From Roseburia hominis (lineage in GTDB: Bacteria > Bacillota > Clostridia > Lachnospirales > Lachnospiraceae): a stretch of 64,000 nt of DNA. Location: assembly GCA_021771815.1 (NCBI GenBank), contig JAETOE010000005.1:160603-224602 (forward strand), read 5' to 3'. Below are positions 43,737 through 53,846 of the stretch, piece by piece. The position numbers and the translations under genes were made by a program. A model generated the notes under the pieces. That model was not told where the DNA came from. It saw nothing but the letters and a program-made list of their open reading frames with translations, and searched no databases. Position 1 is the first letter of the stretch. The number at the start of each line of letters is the position of its first letter.

Positions 43737-44921
43737 ATGGCAAAGAAAGTAGTTTTAGCAGGCGCATGCCGTACCGCAATCGGTAAGATGGGCGGAGCAT
43801 TAAGCAACACACCGGTAGCAGACTTAGGAGCGATCGTTATCAAGGAAGCGTTAAACCGGGCTGGCGTAAAGCCGGAGCAGGTTGATGAAGTATTGATGGG
43901 ATGCGTTATTCAGGCAGCGCAGGGACAGAACGTTGCACGTCAGTCTTCCATTAAGGCAGGTCTTCCGATCGAGGTTCCGGCAGTGACACTTAACGTAGTG
44001 TGCGGTTCCGGTCTTAAGTGTGTAAACGAAGCGGCTACTATGATTTTGGCAGGTCAGGCAGACATCGTCGTTGCAGGCGGTATGGAGAACATGTCTATGG
44101 CTCCGTATGCTATGACAAAGGCTCGTTTTGGATATCGTATGAACAATGCGACCATCATTGATACCATGGTAAATGATGCGCTTACTGATGCGTTCAACCA
44201 TTACCACATGATGATCACGGCAGAGAATGTATGCGATAAATACGGCATTACACGTCAGGAATTAGACGAGTTCTCCGCAAACAGCCAGCAGAAATGCGAG
44301 AAGGCAATGAATGAGGGAAGATTTAACGATGAGATCGTTCCGGTTCCGGTTAAGGTCAAGAAAGAAATCGTAGATTTCGTGAAGGATGAAGGTCCGCGTC
44401 CGGGTACTACCGCAGAGACTCTTGCAAACTTAAAGTGCTGCTCCGGCAAAGAGGGCGGACTTGTTACCGCAGGCAACGCTTCCGGTATCAACGACGGTGC
44501 TGCTGCAATCGTTGTTATGAGCGAGGAGAAGGCGAAAGAACTCGGCGTTACACCGATGGCTACATGGGTAGCAGGTGCGCTCGGCGGCGTTGAGCCGGAG
44601 ATCATGGGCGTCGGTCCGGTTGCTTCTACCAGAAAGGTATTAGAGAGAACCGGACTTACCATCGACGATATGGATCTGATTGAGGCAAACGAGGCGTTCG
44701 CTGCACAGTCGATCGCAGTAGCGAGAGATCTGAAGTTCGATATGTCCAAGGTAAATGTCAACGGCGGCGCGATTGCATTAGGACACCCGGTAGGAGCTTC
44801 CGGCTGCCGTATCCTTGTAACATTATTGTATGAGATGCAGAAGAGAAACGCGAAGAGAGGTCTTGCGACCCTGTGTATCGGCGGTGGTATGGGCTGCTCT
44901 GCAATCGTTGAGCGTGAATAA
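43737..44921 (+). CDS. thl: Acetyl-CoA acetyltransferase (thiolase)
   Basis: 394 residues from ATG 43737 (AAAGGAG upstream), family length. Nucleophile Cys89 in [10 protein letters not shown], the His of the GHPVGASG loop near the C-terminus, and the second active-site Cys in CIGGGMGCS. It joins two acetyl-CoA to acetoacetyl-CoA, the first step towards butyryl-CoA. First gene of the module thl-hbd-bcd-etfB-etfA. Confidence 0.95.
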   Translation: MAKKVVLAGACRTAIGKMGGALSNTPVADLGAIVIKEALNRAGVKPEQVDEVLMGCVIQAAQGQNVARQSSIKAGLPIEVPAVTLNVVCGSGLKCVNEAATMILAGQADIVVAGGMENMSMAPYAMTKARFGYRMNNATIIDTMVNDALTDAFNHYHMMITAENVCDKYGITRQELDEFSANSQQKCEKAMNEGRFNDEIVPVPVKVKKEIVDFVKDEGPRPGTTAETLANLKCCSGKEGGLVTAGNASGINDGAAAIVVMSEEKAKELGVTPMATWVAGALGGVEPEIMGVGPVASTRKVLERTGLTIDDMDLIEANEAFAAQSIAVARDLKFDMSKVNVNGGAIALGHPVGASGCRILVTLLYEMQKRNAKRGLATLCIGGGMGCSAIVERE

Positions 44922-45152
44922 ATTGCGAAAAGAACTTCTAAAGACACTGTGACATTGGACGCAGTGTCAGGAAGTTCTAAGTTCGTGCAGAGAAGTGCCA
45001 AGACGTCGCGCCAGAGGGCGCGGCGCCTAAGTGCTTCTGGCTTTGCGTTAGAAGAACGCAAAAGCAGCGTTCTTCGTGGAAGGAAGTTTTAATTTCTTTT
45101 TTTAGAAAACAAGTTTTTAAAATATACATATAAATGAACAGGAGGATGTAAC
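44922..45152 (+). other. thl-hbd spacer with three stem-loops
   Basis: No gene. Hairpin 1: AGAACTTC/GAAGTTCT with inner GACACTG/CAGTGTC (44931-44978). Hairpin 2: GTCGCGCC-AGAG-GGCGCGGC (45005-45024), one G.U pair. Hairpin 3: GAAGAACGC/GCGTTCTTC (45051-45075). None is followed immediately by a T run, though TTTT comes after some 10-15 bases beyond the third. It may process the transcript, let thl be expressed separately, or mask a second promoter before hbd. In several butyrate producers crt lies at this spot. Confidence 0.6.
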
Positions 45153-46025
45153 ATGAAGGTAGGAGTTATCGGTGCAGGAACCATGGGACAGGGCATTGCA
45201 AAGGCATTTGCTCAGACAGACGGCTATGAGGTAGCACTCTGCGATATCAAGCAGGAGTGGGCCGACGGCGGTAAAGACAAGATCGCAAAAGGCTATGCAC
45301 GCCTTGTAGAAAAAGGAAAGATGACACAGGAAGCGGTAGATGCGATTCTTTCTAAGATTACAGCAGGCTTAAAGGAAGACCTTTGCGCTGACTGTGACCT
45401 GATCGTAGAGGCTGCATTTGAGGATATGCAGGTTAAGAAGACCACATTCCAGGAACTTGACAAGATCGCAAAGCCGGAGTGCATCTTTGCTTCCAATACA
45501 TCCAGCCTTTCCATCACAGAGATTGGCAACGGACTGACCCGTCCGATGATCGGCATGCATTTCTTCAATCCGGCAGACCGTATGAAGCTGGTTGAGGTCA
45601 TTGCAGGTGTGAATACTCCGGAGGCAACGGTAGAGGCGATCAAGAAGATTTCTGAGGAGATCGGCAAGACTCCGGTACAGGTAAACGAGGCGGCGGGATT
45701 CGTTGTAAACCGTATTTTGATTCCGATGATTAACGAGGCTGCGTTCATCAAGATGGAAGGCGTTTCTGATATCGCAGGTATCGACGCTGCAATGAAGCTT
45801 GGCGCAAATCATCCGATGGGACCGCTTGAGTTAGGCGATTTCATTGGTCTTGACATCTGCCTTGCAATCATGGATGTGCTTTACAAAGAGACAGGCGACA
45901 GCAAGTACCGCGCATGCCCGTTGATCCGCAAGATGGTTCGCGGCGGCAACCTCGGCGTAAAGAGCGGCAAGGGCTTCTATGTATACAACGCTGACCGTAC
46001 CAAGACTCCGGTTGACGCACAGTAG
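45153..46025 (+). CDS. hbd: 3-hydroxybutyryl-CoA dehydrogenase
   Basis: 290 residues. N-terminal Rossmann fold with GAGTMGQGIA (7-16), followed by the 3HCDH catalytic part with the His in MHFFNPADRMKLVEV and the C-terminal dimer domain (NHPMGPLELGDFIGLD). Reduces acetoacetyl-CoA to 3-hydroxybutyryl-CoA with NAD(P)H. AGGAGGATG upstream supports the start. Confidence 0.95.
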   Translation: MKVGVIGAGTMGQGIAKAFAQTDGYEVALCDIKQEWADGGKDKIAKGYARLVEKGKMTQEAVDAILSKITAGLKEDLCADCDLIVEAAFEDMQVKKTTFQELDKIAKPECIFASNTSSLSITEIGNGLTRPMIGMHFFNPADRMKLVEVIAGVNTPEATVEAIKKISEEIGKTPVQVNEAAGFVVNRILIPMINEAAFIKMEGVSDIAGIDAAMKLGANHPMGPLELGDFIGLDICLAIMDVLYKETGDSKYRACPLIRKMVRGGNLGVKSGKGFYVYNADRTKTPVDAQ

Positions 46026-46082
46026 AAGGCAGCCCGCGGCGGCAGGATTTTTAAAAATTAATTTTATGGAGGAATTAAAATC

Positions 46083-47237
46083 ATGGATTTCGTTTTAGAT
46101 AAGAAACATGAAATGGCGCGTTCTCTGTTCAGAGATTTCGCCGAGAATGAAGTAAAGCCTCTGGCTCAGGAAGTGGACGAGACAGAGCAGTTCCCGATGG
46201 AGACTGTTAAGAAGATGCAGAAGTTAGGCTTCATGGGAATTCCTGTACCGAAGGAGTACGGCGGACAGGGCTGTGATCCGCTTACTTATGTTATGTGCGT
46301 AGAGGAGCTTTCCAAGGTTTGCGCTACGACGGGTGTTGTAGTATCTGCACATACCTCTCTGTGCATCGACCCGATTCTGACATACGGAACAGATGAGCAG
46401 AAGCAGAAATATGTGACGGCGCTTGCAAGCGGAGAGAAGATCGGTGCATTCGCACTGACCGAGCCGGGCGCAGGTACAGACGCGCAGGGCGCTCAGACGA
46501 AGGCTGTATTGGACGGCGACGAGTGGGTATTGAACGGTTCCAAGTGCTTTATCACGAACGGTAAGGTTGCCGATGTTTATATCGTAATCGCGATTACAAG
46601 CGTGACAGAGGACAAGAGAGGCAGAAAGAAGAAGAATTTCTCCGCATTTATCGTAGACAAGGGAGCACCGGGCTTCTCCTTCGGAACAAAGGAGAAGAAG
46701 ATGGGTATCCGCGGATCATCTACATACGAGCTTATTTTCGAGGACTGCAGAATTCCGAAGGAGAATCTGCTTGGAACAGAGGGCAAGGGATTCCCGATCG
46801 CTATGCATACTTTGGACGGCGGACGTATCGGTATCGCTGCACAGGCGCTCGGTATTGCAGAGGGCGCATTGGAGAGAGCAATCGCTTACACCAAGGAGAG
46901 AAAGCAGTTCGGTCGTTCCATCGCACAGCAGCAGAATACACAGTTCAAGCTGGCTGACATGGCAACCAGAGTAGAGGCTGCACAGCTTCTTGTATACAAA
47001 GCGGCTATGGCGAAAGCAAATCAGAAGGTATATTCAGTAGAGGCTGCCAAGGCAAAATTATTCGCAGCAGAGACTGCTATGGCAGTAACCACCGAGGTGG
47101 TACAGCTCTTCGGCGGATACGGTTACATCAGAGAGTACGATGTAGAGCGTATGATGCGTGATGCGAAGATCACCGAGATCTACGAGGGAACCAGCGAGGT
47201 TCAGAGAATGGTTATCTCTGGCGCACTGTTGAAATAG
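46083..47237 (+). CDS. bcd: Butyryl-CoA dehydrogenase
   Basis: 384 residues, acyl-CoA dehydrogenase family. FAD-binding stretches [12 protein letters not shown] and [13 protein letters not shown], and the late catalytic Glu in [10 protein letters not shown]. With EtfAB it reduces crotonyl-CoA to butyryl-CoA, an electron-bifurcating step in clostridia that also reduces ferredoxin. GGAGG lies before the start. Confidence 0.95.
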   Translation: MDFVLDKKHEMARSLFRDFAENEVKPLAQEVDETEQFPMETVKKMQKLGFMGIPVPKEYGGQGCDPLTYVMCVEELSKVCATTGVVVSAHTSLCIDPILTYGTDEQKQKYVTALASGEKIGAFALTEPGAGTDAQGAQTKAVLDGDEWVLNGSKCFITNGKVADVYIVIAITSVTEDKRGRKKKNFSAFIVDKGAPGFSFGTKEKKMGIRGSSTYELIFEDCRIPKENLLGTEGKGFPIAMHTLDGGRIGIAAQALGIAEGALERAIAYTKERKQFGRSIAQQQNTQFKLADMATRVEAAQLLVYKAAMAKANQKVYSVEAAKAKLFAAETAMAVTTEVVQLFGGYGYIREYDVERMMRDAKITEIYEGTSEVQRMVISGALLK

Positions 47238-47302
47238 TCGTGATTCAGCGGAGCATCTTGCGTTCGCTCCGCGTCAAATATAAAATAAGGAGTGACAATA
47301 CC

Positions 47303-48085
47303 GTGAAAATAGTAGTATGTGTAAAACAGGTACCGGATACCAAGGGCGGCGTTAAGTTCAACCCGGACGGTACATTAGACAGAGCTGCAATGCTTACCAT
47401 TATGAACCCGGATGATAAGGCAGGCCTTGAGGCAGCACTTAGATTAAAAGAGCAGTACGGCGCAGAAGTAACCGTTCTTACCATGGGTCTTCCAAAGGCG
47501 GACGAGGTACTTCGCGAGGCTATGGCGATGGGCGCAGACAAGGGAATCCTTGTAACAGACAGAGTGCTCGGCGGAGCAGATACATGGGCTACCTCCACCA
47601 CGATCGCAGGCGCGATCCGTAATCTGGAGTACGATCTCATCATCACAGGACGTCAGGCAATCGACGGTGATACCGCACAGGTTGGACCGCAGATCGCAGA
47701 GCATCTTGGACTTCCGGTCATCTCCTACGCACAGGATATCAAGATCGAAGGGGACAGCGTTGTTGTACAGCGTCAGTACGAGGACAGATACCATGAGTTA
47801 AAGGCGAAGATGCCGTGCCTTATCACAGCGCTTTCCGAACTGAACGAGCCGCGTTACATGACGCCGGGCGGAATCTTTGACGCATACGATAAAGAAGTGA
47901 CCGTATGGGGAAGAGCAGACCTTAAGGATGTAGATGATTCTGATCTTGGATTAAAGGGATCTCCGACCAAGATTGCAAAGGCGTCTGACAAGGTGCGCAA
48001 GGGTGCAGGCGAGAAGGTAGTGCTTGACACAGAGGAGTCTGTTGCATACCTGATCGGCAAGTTTAAAGAGAAACACGTTATCTAA
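47303..48085 (+). CDS. etfB: Electron-transfer flavoprotein, beta subunit
   Basis: 260 residues from GTG 47303 (AAGGAG upstream). The N-terminus KIVVCVKQVPDTKGGVKFNP is typical of EtfB, with the ITGRQAIDGDTAQVGPQIAEHLGLP stretch later. It carries one FAD or, in the bifurcating type, the second flavin, and pairs with EtfA and Bcd. Confidence 0.95.
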   Translation: MKIVVCVKQVPDTKGGVKFNPDGTLDRAAMLTIMNPDDKAGLEAALRLKEQYGAEVTVLTMGLPKADEVLREAMAMGADKGILVTDRVLGGADTWATSTTIAGAIRNLEYDLIITGRQAIDGDTAQVGPQIAEHLGLPVISYAQDIKIEGDSVVVQRQYEDRYHELKAKMPCLITALSELNEPRYMTPGGIFDAYDKEVTVWGRADLKDVDDSDLGLKGSPTKIAKASDKVRKGAGEKVVLDTEESVAYLIGKFKEKHVI

Positions 48086-48112
48086 TAAAAATAAGGAAAA
48101 GTGGTGAATAAA

Positions 48113-49153
48113 ATGGCTTTAGAAGAATATAAGGGAGTATTTGTCTTTGCACAGCAGGTTGACAACGTATTAGACGGCGTTGCATTTGAGTTGCTTGGAA
48201 AAGGAAAAGAGCTGGCAAAGGACTTAGACACAGAAGTAACAGCAGTATTAATCGGTTCCGGTGTGAAGGGACTTGCAGATCAGCTCGCTGAGTACGGCGC
48301 TGACAAAGTCATTGTTGTGGACGATCCTGAGTTAAAGGATTATCGTACCGAGCCGTACGCACATGCGCTGGCATCCGTGATCAACGAGTATAAGCCGGAG
48401 ATCATGCTGGTAGGCGCAACCGCAATCGGTCGTGACCTTGGACCTACGGTTTCTGCCCGCGTGAAGACAGGTCTTACCGCTGACTGTACAATGCTTGAGA
48501 TCGGCGACTTCCCGCTCAACGCAACACCGGGACAGGAGCAGTCTCACAATCAGTTGTTAATGACTCGTCCGGCATTCGGCGGAAATACGATTGCTACGAT
48601 CGCTTGTCCGTACAACCGTCCGCAGATGGCTACGGTACGTCCGGGTGTTATGCAGAAGATCGCTAAGATCGAGGGCGCAAAGGCAAATGTTGTTGAGTAC
48701 AATCCGGGCTTTACGCCGGACAACAGATATGTCGAGATCTTAAATGTTGTGAAGGCAGTGAAGAACACCGCGAACATTATGGATGCTAAGATTCTGGTAT
48801 CCGGCGGACGTGGCGTTGGCTCTAAGGAGAACTTCAAGCTTCTTGACGATCTCGCAGAGGTACTTGGCGGTACGGTAAGCTGCTCCCGTGCAGTTGTAGA
48901 GAACGGCTGGCAGCCGGTAGATTTACAGGTAGGACAGACAGGTAAGACGGTTCGCCCGCAGATTTACTTCGCAATCGGTATTTCCGGTGCAATCCAGCAC
49001 GTAGCAGGCATGGAGGATTCCGATCTCATCGTTGCAATCAACAAGGATGAGGACGCTCCGATCTTCGATGTAGCTGATTACGGTCTGGTAGGCGATCTCA
49101 ATAAGATCGTTCCGGCTCTGACGGCAGCATTAAAGGCAGAGATGGGGAAATAA
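48113..49153 (+). CDS. etfA: Electron-transfer flavoprotein, alpha subunit
   Basis: 346 residues from ATG 48113; GTG starts at 48101 and 48104 are in frame and equally near to a ribosome site. The C-terminal FAD domain has the signature [19 protein letters not shown], with [12 protein letters not shown] before it. With EtfB it moves electrons from NADH to Bcd and, in bifurcating enzymes, to ferredoxin. Last gene of the module. Confidence 0.95.
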   Translation: MALEEYKGVFVFAQQVDNVLDGVAFELLGKGKELAKDLDTEVTAVLIGSGVKGLADQLAEYGADKVIVVDDPELKDYRTEPYAHALASVINEYKPEIMLVGATAIGRDLGPTVSARVKTGLTADCTMLEIGDFPLNATPGQEQSHNQLLMTRPAFGGNTIATIACPYNRPQMATVRPGVMQKIAKIEGAKANVVEYNPGFTPDNRYVEILNVVKAVKNTANIMDAKILVSGGRGVGSKENFKLLDDLAEVLGGTVSCSRAVVENGWQPVDLQVGQTGKTVRPQIYFAIGISGAIQHVAGMEDSDLIVAINKDEDAPIFDVADYGLVGDLNKIVPALTAALKAEMGK

Positions 49154-49197
49154 ATCTGTGAAACACCTTGCGTGACATAGACGTTTGACAACGATTA

Positions 49198-49240
49198 CAA
49201 AAACTTCCGGGAAGCTACGGATTCCCGGAAGTTTTTTAGC
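49198..49240 (+). terminator. Terminator of the butyrate operon
   Basis: AAACTTCCGGGAA pairs with TTCCCGGAAGTTT, followed by T's (stem 49200-49232). Confidence 0.9.
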
Positions 49241-49311
49241 GGGCAGATAGAAAGACTGCCACGCTCGAAACAGAATCAGAAGATACCATAAAAGAAAGAG
49301 AGGAAGAGACT

Positions 49312-49899
49312 ATGAAGAAGTCTGTATTTTCCACGAAATATCTTGTGGAACTGGCACTTTTGGTTGCCATCATCTTACTCATGGCTTTTACCCCGATTGG
49401 TTATATTAAGACAGCAGGACTTGAAATTACCCTGATTGTCGTGCCAGTGGCGGTGGGAGCTGTAACATTAGGACCGGTTGCCGGTGCGATTTTAGGAGGC
49501 GTGTTTGGGATTACGAGCTTTATCCAGTGTTTTGGCATGAGCGCGTTTGGAACGCTTCTTCTGGGCGTCAACCCGTTTTTTACGTTCCTCGTATGTGTGC
49601 CGACGCGTATTCTGGAGGGCTGGCTTACCGGGCTTATTTTTGACGGATTGAAAAAGACGAAGCTTCCGTCAGGCGCATCCGTGACGATTGCGAACCTGTG
49701 CTGCCCGCTTCTTAATACGGCATTTTTTATGGGAACATTGGTTACACTGTTTGCAGGGACCATGCGTGAGCAGTTCGGCATGACGAAAGTGATTCCGTTT
49801 ATTGCTGCATTTGTGGGAATCAACGGTCTGATTGAGGCGGCAGTCTGTTTTGTGCTGGGTGCGGCAATCTCGGCTGCGCTTCGGAAAGCCCTACGGTAG
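49312..49899 (+). CDS. ECF transporter substrate-binding (S) component
   Basis: 195 residues, six hydrophobic segments, start with AAAGAGAGGAAG upstream. The pattern of the first helices (ALLVAIILLMAF) and a Gly/Pro-rich second half fit ECF S components for vitamins. Ligand not identifiable: pantothenate, a CoA precursor, would suit the neighbouring CoA-ester genes but this is a guess. No energising ECF module is nearby, as is usual for group II systems. Confidence 0.75.
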   Translation: MKKSVFSTKYLVELALLVAIILLMAFTPIGYIKTAGLEITLIVVPVAVGAVTLGPVAGAILGGVFGITSFIQCFGMSAFGTLLLGVNPFFTFLVCVPTRILEGWLTGLIFDGLKKTKLPSGASVTIANLCCPLLNTAFFMGTLVTLFAGTMREQFGMTKVIPFIAAFVGINGLIEAAVCFVLGAAISAALRKALR

Positions 49900-49988
49900 A
49901 AATGCGTGGAGAGTGCCTTTCGAGGACAATGAAAATAATGCCGCTTACTGCAGAAGATCGCGGCAAAAATAGTTAGGAGGAAAGCAAT

Positions 49989-50843
49989 ATGCCAGAAAAC
50001 AGTAGTTGTAGCGGGGCATCCAGCTGCACAAAGGAGAGCTGTGAGGGATGTCCGAGCAACGCAAAGAATAAAGCAGGAAACGGAATTGCAAAGGAGCCGA
50101 TGAATGCGGCTTCCAATATCAAGAAGGTGATCGGTGTTGTCAGCGGAAAGGGAGGCGTCGGAAAGTCGTTTGTTACGGCATCGCTTGCAACTGCAATGAG
50201 CAGAGCAGGATACAAGGTCGGTATCATGGATGCCGACATCACAGGGCCGTCCATACCGAAGATGTTCGGGGTGCACGGGCAGGTATACGGGACCGAGGAA
50301 GGCATGATTCCGATGGAGACGGCAAACGGAATGAAGATCATGTCCGTCAATCTGCTGCTCGACGACGAGGAAGCGCCGGTCATCTGGAGAGGACCGGTGA
50401 TTGCAGGCGTGGTCAAACAATTCTGGAATGAGACGGTATGGGGCGATATCGACTATCTGTTCGTTGATATGCCCCCGGGAACGGGTGATGTTCCGCTGAC
50501 GGTATTCCAATCGCTTCCGGTGGATGGAATCGTGGTCGTCACCTCTCCGCAGGAACTGGTACAGATGATTGTTAAGAAGGCCTACAACATGGCAGAGATG
50601 ATGCATATTCCGGTGCTCGGTCTGGTGGAAAATTTCAGCTATCTGAAATGTCCGGACTGCGGTAAGGAAATCAAGCTCTTTGGAGAAAGCAATATTGATG
50701 CGATCGCATCAGAGCTTGGCATTCCGGTATTCGGAAAGCTGCCGCTCGATCCGGCGTATGCGAAAGAGGCAGATGACGGGGCATTTGAGCGGATGGAGAA
50801 TCCATATCTGGGTGCGGGCGTGGAGTGCTTGAAGTCACTGTAG
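49989..50843 (+). CDS. Mrp/Nbp35-type iron-sulfur carrier ATPase
   Basis: 284 residues. N-terminal Cys cluster at 7, 13, 18 and 21 resembles the Fe-S site of Nbp35-type proteins. The ATPase has the deviant Walker A GKGGVGKS (~54-61), DADITGPSIP (switch) and the conserved DMPPGTGDVPLT. A second CxxC (CPDC) follows at about residue 222. These proteins are involved in Fe-S assembly or transfer. AGGAGG upstream of the ATG. Confidence 0.9.
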   Translation: MPENSSCSGASSCTKESCEGCPSNAKNKAGNGIAKEPMNAASNIKKVIGVVSGKGGVGKSFVTASLATAMSRAGYKVGIMDADITGPSIPKMFGVHGQVYGTEEGMIPMETANGMKIMSVNLLLDDEEAPVIWRGPVIAGVVKQFWNETVWGDIDYLFVDMPPGTGDVPLTVFQSLPVDGIVVVTSPQELVQMIVKKAYNMAEMMHIPVLGLVENFSYLKCPDCGKEIKLFGESNIDAIASELGIPVFGKLPLDPAYAKEADDGAFERMENPYLGAGVECLKSL

Positions 50844-50925
50844 ACGCATGACTGATGCGGCGGACTGCCTTGAAAGATGAAATTAAGATCAGAATGAGTG
50901 GGGAATTGTTACCACTTACCTTAGA

Positions 50926-50977
50926 AAACAAACCTCTTGCTGTAAAGCTATTTACATCGGGAGGTTTGTTTTTTATA
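50926..50977 (+). terminator. Terminator of the Mrp gene
   Basis: AAACAAACCTC pairs with GAGGTTTGTTT, with an inner TGTAAA/TTTACA stem, followed by TTTT (stem 50926-50971). Confidence 0.9.
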
Positions 50978-51004
50978 CTAAGGGCATCAAAGGAGTTTGC
51001 ACAT

Positions 51005-51472
51005 ATGAAAATAAGAATTGAGATTGACGAAAACAGTACAGAGGATGAGGTCATCATTCGCTGCCGGGAGTTTACGAAGCAGGTGGCAGCCGTGCAGAAA
51101 GCGGTGAGCGGGGTGAACAATGTTTTCGGAAAGCTCCTGCTCTACAAAGGGAATACAGAATATTACCTGATGCTGGATGAAATTTTGTTTTTCGAGACAG
51201 ACGAAAACGGAATCAGTGCACACACCCGCAATGAGGTTTACCAGACGAGGTATAAGCTGTACGAATTGGAAGATTTTCTTCCCGGAGTTTTTATGCGGGT
51301 GTCGAAGTCAACGATTCTGAACACCGATCATATTTACTCCATTGACCGCAATCTGACGGCGTCGAGTGTGGTGGCGTTTCAGGGCACACACAAGCAGGTC
51401 TATGTATCGCGGTACTACTACAAACCGTTAATCAGTAAATTAGAAGAAAAGAGGTTGCATCATGAAAAGTAG
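51005..51472 (+). CDS. LytTR-type DNA-binding regulator without receiver
   Basis: 155 residues from ATG 51005 (AAAGGAG upstream). A ~50-residue N-terminal helical part is followed by a LytTR DNA-binding domain (LDEILFFETDENGISAH..., FLPGVFMRVSKSTILNTDHI). No receiver domain, like the stand-alone LytTR regulators that pair with membrane inhibitors. The next gene, overlapping by 11 bases, encodes a membrane protein, which supports such a pairing. Confidence 0.85.
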   Translation: MKIRIEIDENSTEDEVIIRCREFTKQVAAVQKAVSGVNNVFGKLLLYKGNTEYYLMLDEILFFETDENGISAHTRNEVYQTRYKLYELEDFLPGVFMRVSKSTILNTDHIYSIDRNLTASSVVAFQGTHKQVYVSRYYYKPLISKLEEKRLHHEK

Positions 51473-52166
51473 CAAAATATTCTGGGGAATCTTTTTTATC
51501 CTTGCAGCAGTCTATGTCATTGTAAGTCAGTTTGGAATCCTGCCGGACGTCGGCGTGTTTTCGGTTTTGCTCACCGTATTTTTACTGTGGGTGTTCGTCG
51601 AAGGAATCCGTCATGTGAATTTTTTTGAAATCTTGGTGTCTGCGGCATGTATCTGTATCATTTATGACGAGCCGTTAGGCATTACGAAACTGACGCCTTG
51701 GCCGGTGCTTGGAGCGGCGGTGCTCGCAAGCATCGGGCTTTCGATGATCTTTCAGGGGAAAAAGAAATACAAAAAGAGCGTATATATTGGAGGGACTTCG
51801 GGCGCAGGCGTTTCCAGCAGCGAGCAGTGCAGCGGTCAGAACATCCGATGCGAGAACAACTTTGGTTCGGCGATTCGCTATATCAGCTCCGATGATTTCC
51901 GAAATGCACAGGTGGAAAATAATTTCGGCTCGCTCTCCGTATACTTTGACAACGCGATTGTGCAGGAGGGTTCTGCAGTCATCAATATAGAGAATAACTT
52001 TGGTGAGACGAACCTTTACATTCCAAAGGAGTGGAAGGTACAGAATAATCTGGAACGTTCCTTTGGATCGATCAATGAACATGGAACCAACATAGGGACA
52101 AGCAATACAGTTTTGTTTATCAACGGTTCGGCGAACTTTGGCGTGATAAATCTTCATTATATTTAG
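51462..52166 (+). CDS. LiaF-like membrane protein
   Basis: 234 residues. Four helices (~5-105) followed by a ~125-residue cytosolic or outside beta-helix with recurring NNFGS/NNFGE motifs (three copies), the C-terminal pattern of LiaF, a negative regulator of envelope-stress signalling in Bacillus. It overlaps the LytTR gene, with which it may form an inhibitor-regulator pair. Confidence 0.75.
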   Translation: MKSSKIFWGIFFILAAVYVIVSQFGILPDVGVFSVLLTVFLLWVFVEGIRHVNFFEILVSAACICIIYDEPLGITKLTPWPVLGAAVLASIGLSMIFQGKKKYKKSVYIGGTSGAGVSSSEQCSGQNIRCENNFGSAIRYISSDDFRNAQVENNFGSLSVYFDNAIVQEGSAVINIENNFGETNLYIPKEWKVQNNLERSFGSINEHGTNIGTSNTVLFINGSANFGVINLHYI

Positions 52167-52178
52167 GAGGAGCAGGAT

Positions 52179-52898
52179 ATGGAAGAAAGAAAAGAGCGGT
52201 ATGCGGCGGAGGAAATCCGGGGGATCGATCTGGAAATTGATTGTGCAGAACTTGCAGTTGCAACAGCGGCAGTCGATGAGGTGCAGATTATGGCGAGGCT
52301 TGATGACAAAGTGCAGTATGAGAGCAGTGTTTTAGACGGAAAACTTTCAATTTCGTGCAAGTATCATGGAATGAAAGCGCATATCAGAACGGAGCATCTG
52401 GTCCGCATTGAAATCGTTTTGCCGGAGGAGAAGCATTTTACGGAAATTTCCATGGAAACCGGAGCGGGGAATATCGACATGAGAAACGCGAAGCTCTGGT
52501 GCGACAGACTTGACATGGAAGTGGGGGCTGGAAACGTGAGGATCGGTGAGCTCCGCGTAGAAGACGCGTTTTCCGTGACGGTCGGCGCAGGGAGTGCGGA
52601 GATTGGAAATGCGGATTTAAAAAAACTGAACGTCGACTGCGGTGCGGGAAAGTTTGCTTTAAAGGGAACGGTGGAAAAGGAATTGAATGTCGATTGTGGT
52701 GTTGGAGAATGCACAATAGAGCTTTCGGGCAGAGAGAGAGACTACGATTATTCCGTGGACTGCGGAATCGGTTCCGTCACGGTGAACGATCAGAAGATCG
52801 GCGGTTTCGGCGGAATGAACAGTTGCAAAAATACAGGCGCGCAGGGGCGCATCAATGTAAGCTGCGGTATCGGAAGGGTCAAGATCAAAGTTGTATAG
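52179..52898 (+). CDS. DUF4097-type beta-helical protein
   Basis: 239 residues, no clear signal peptide. From ~85 onward it repeats VxAGAGN/VDCGxG (VGAGNVRIG, VGAGSAEIG, DCGAGKFALKG, DCGVGECTIEL, DCGIGSVTV), the hallmark of the DUF4097 adhesin-like beta helix. AGGAGG upstream. Last gene of the LytTR operon, so it may act with the LiaF-like protein. Confidence 0.8.
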   Translation: MEERKERYAAEEIRGIDLEIDCAELAVATAAVDEVQIMARLDDKVQYESSVLDGKLSISCKYHGMKAHIRTEHLVRIEIVLPEEKHFTEISMETGAGNIDMRNAKLWCDRLDMEVGAGNVRIGELRVEDAFSVTVGAGSAEIGNADLKKLNVDCGAGKFALKGTVEKELNVDCGVGECTIELSGRERDYDYSVDCGIGSVTVNDQKIGGFGGMNSCKNTGAQGRINVSCGIGRVKIKVV

Positions 52899-52931
52899 AA
52901 AATGTGCGTCGCCAGGCGCACGGATAAAAAG

Positions 52932-52972
52932 AGGAGTATCGCGCAAATAGCATTTTGCGTGATACTCCTTTG
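52932..52972. terminator. Bidirectional terminator
   Basis: AGGAGTATCGCGCAAA pairs with TTTGCGTGATACTCCT (52932-52969), between convergent genes. Confidence 0.9.
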
Positions 52973-52976
52973 CGTA

Positions 52977-53744
52977 TCAGAAGAATAAATTGGTGTGCGG
53001 CTCGCTGCTATAGCCTCGAACCGGAATGCGGTCAAGCTCTCCGGTGCAGTCCAGATAAAAGGTGACGAGTGTCTGTGTCATGTAGGGAACAACCCAAAGC
53101 GCGGCGATTCCGAAAGAGCAGACGATCAGTCCACACCATCCGAGAAAACTGAAGAAGATATAAAGGAGACGCAGCTTATTTTTCTTCATCATGCGGCGGC
53201 ATTCCTTAAATGCGGCGCGAACCTTCATCTGCGGATAGTCAAGCAGGAAAAGAAAGGCGAGCCGGTAATTAAGCATTACGATTACGGTAAGCACTAAGGC
53301 TAAAGTGCAACAGACGGCAAGTAATGATGCAGAACTCGCGGAAAAGCCTGTGTAGGAAAACCACGCGGTCGCGAGAATGCCGGGGCTGCACGCAAGTGCA
53401 ATCAACAAGACATAAAGGAGAGAAGCGCCGAAGTAGCGTTCCGCACCAAAGCGGAAGGGTGAAAATATCGTGACAAGACGGCACTCCTTTGCACGTGTCA
53501 TATCAAGATGGATGAGCAGACGCCCGATCGTTAAGACCTGGGCAATCAGCATAATCAGAAACTCTGCAAGACATGAGATAATTAGCTGGGAGTTGGTCGG
53601 ATAATCGCCGAGCGACATGGAGAAGGGGATTTCAATCAAGGTAGGAATCAGCCATGCAGTAAGAAAAGCCCCCATCGGTAAGGAATAACGGTTATTTAAT
53701 ATATCGCGCGAAATACGCTTTAATTCTCTGGAAGATCTGGACAT
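52977..53744 (-). CDS. DUF975-family membrane protein
   Basis: 255 residues, six membrane helices with a hydrophilic N-terminus (SRELKRISRDIL) and a late loop RAAFKECRRMMKKNKLRL, typical of the DUF975 family. Role unknown. It is convergent with the DUF4097 gene and has its own start region near 53744. Confidence 0.8.
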   Translation of the reverse strand: MSRSSRELKRISRDILNNRYSLPMGAFLTAWLIPTLIEIPFSMSLGDYPTNSQLIISCLAEFLIMLIAQVLTIGRLLIHLDMTRAKECRLVTIFSPFRFGAERYFGASLLYVLLIALACSPGILATAWFSYTGFSASSASLLAVCCTLALVLTVIVMLNYRLAFLFLLDYPQMKVRAAFKECRRMMKKNKLRLLYIFFSFLGWCGLIVCSFGIAALWVVPYMTQTLVTFYLDCTGELDRIPVRGYSSEPHTNLFF

Positions 53745-53846
53745 AATATGTTACACTCCTATAGTTCTGCTCTGCGGCAGGTCGATTAAAACATTATAGC
53801 ACAGGCGGGAAAAATATGCTACAATGAACGCAAAGTAGGAGGAAAT

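Noticed and set aside
49401..50606. 401-residue antisense frame across the ECF and Mrp genes
   Set aside because: Runs over two clear genes and their spacer with no start signal or domain.
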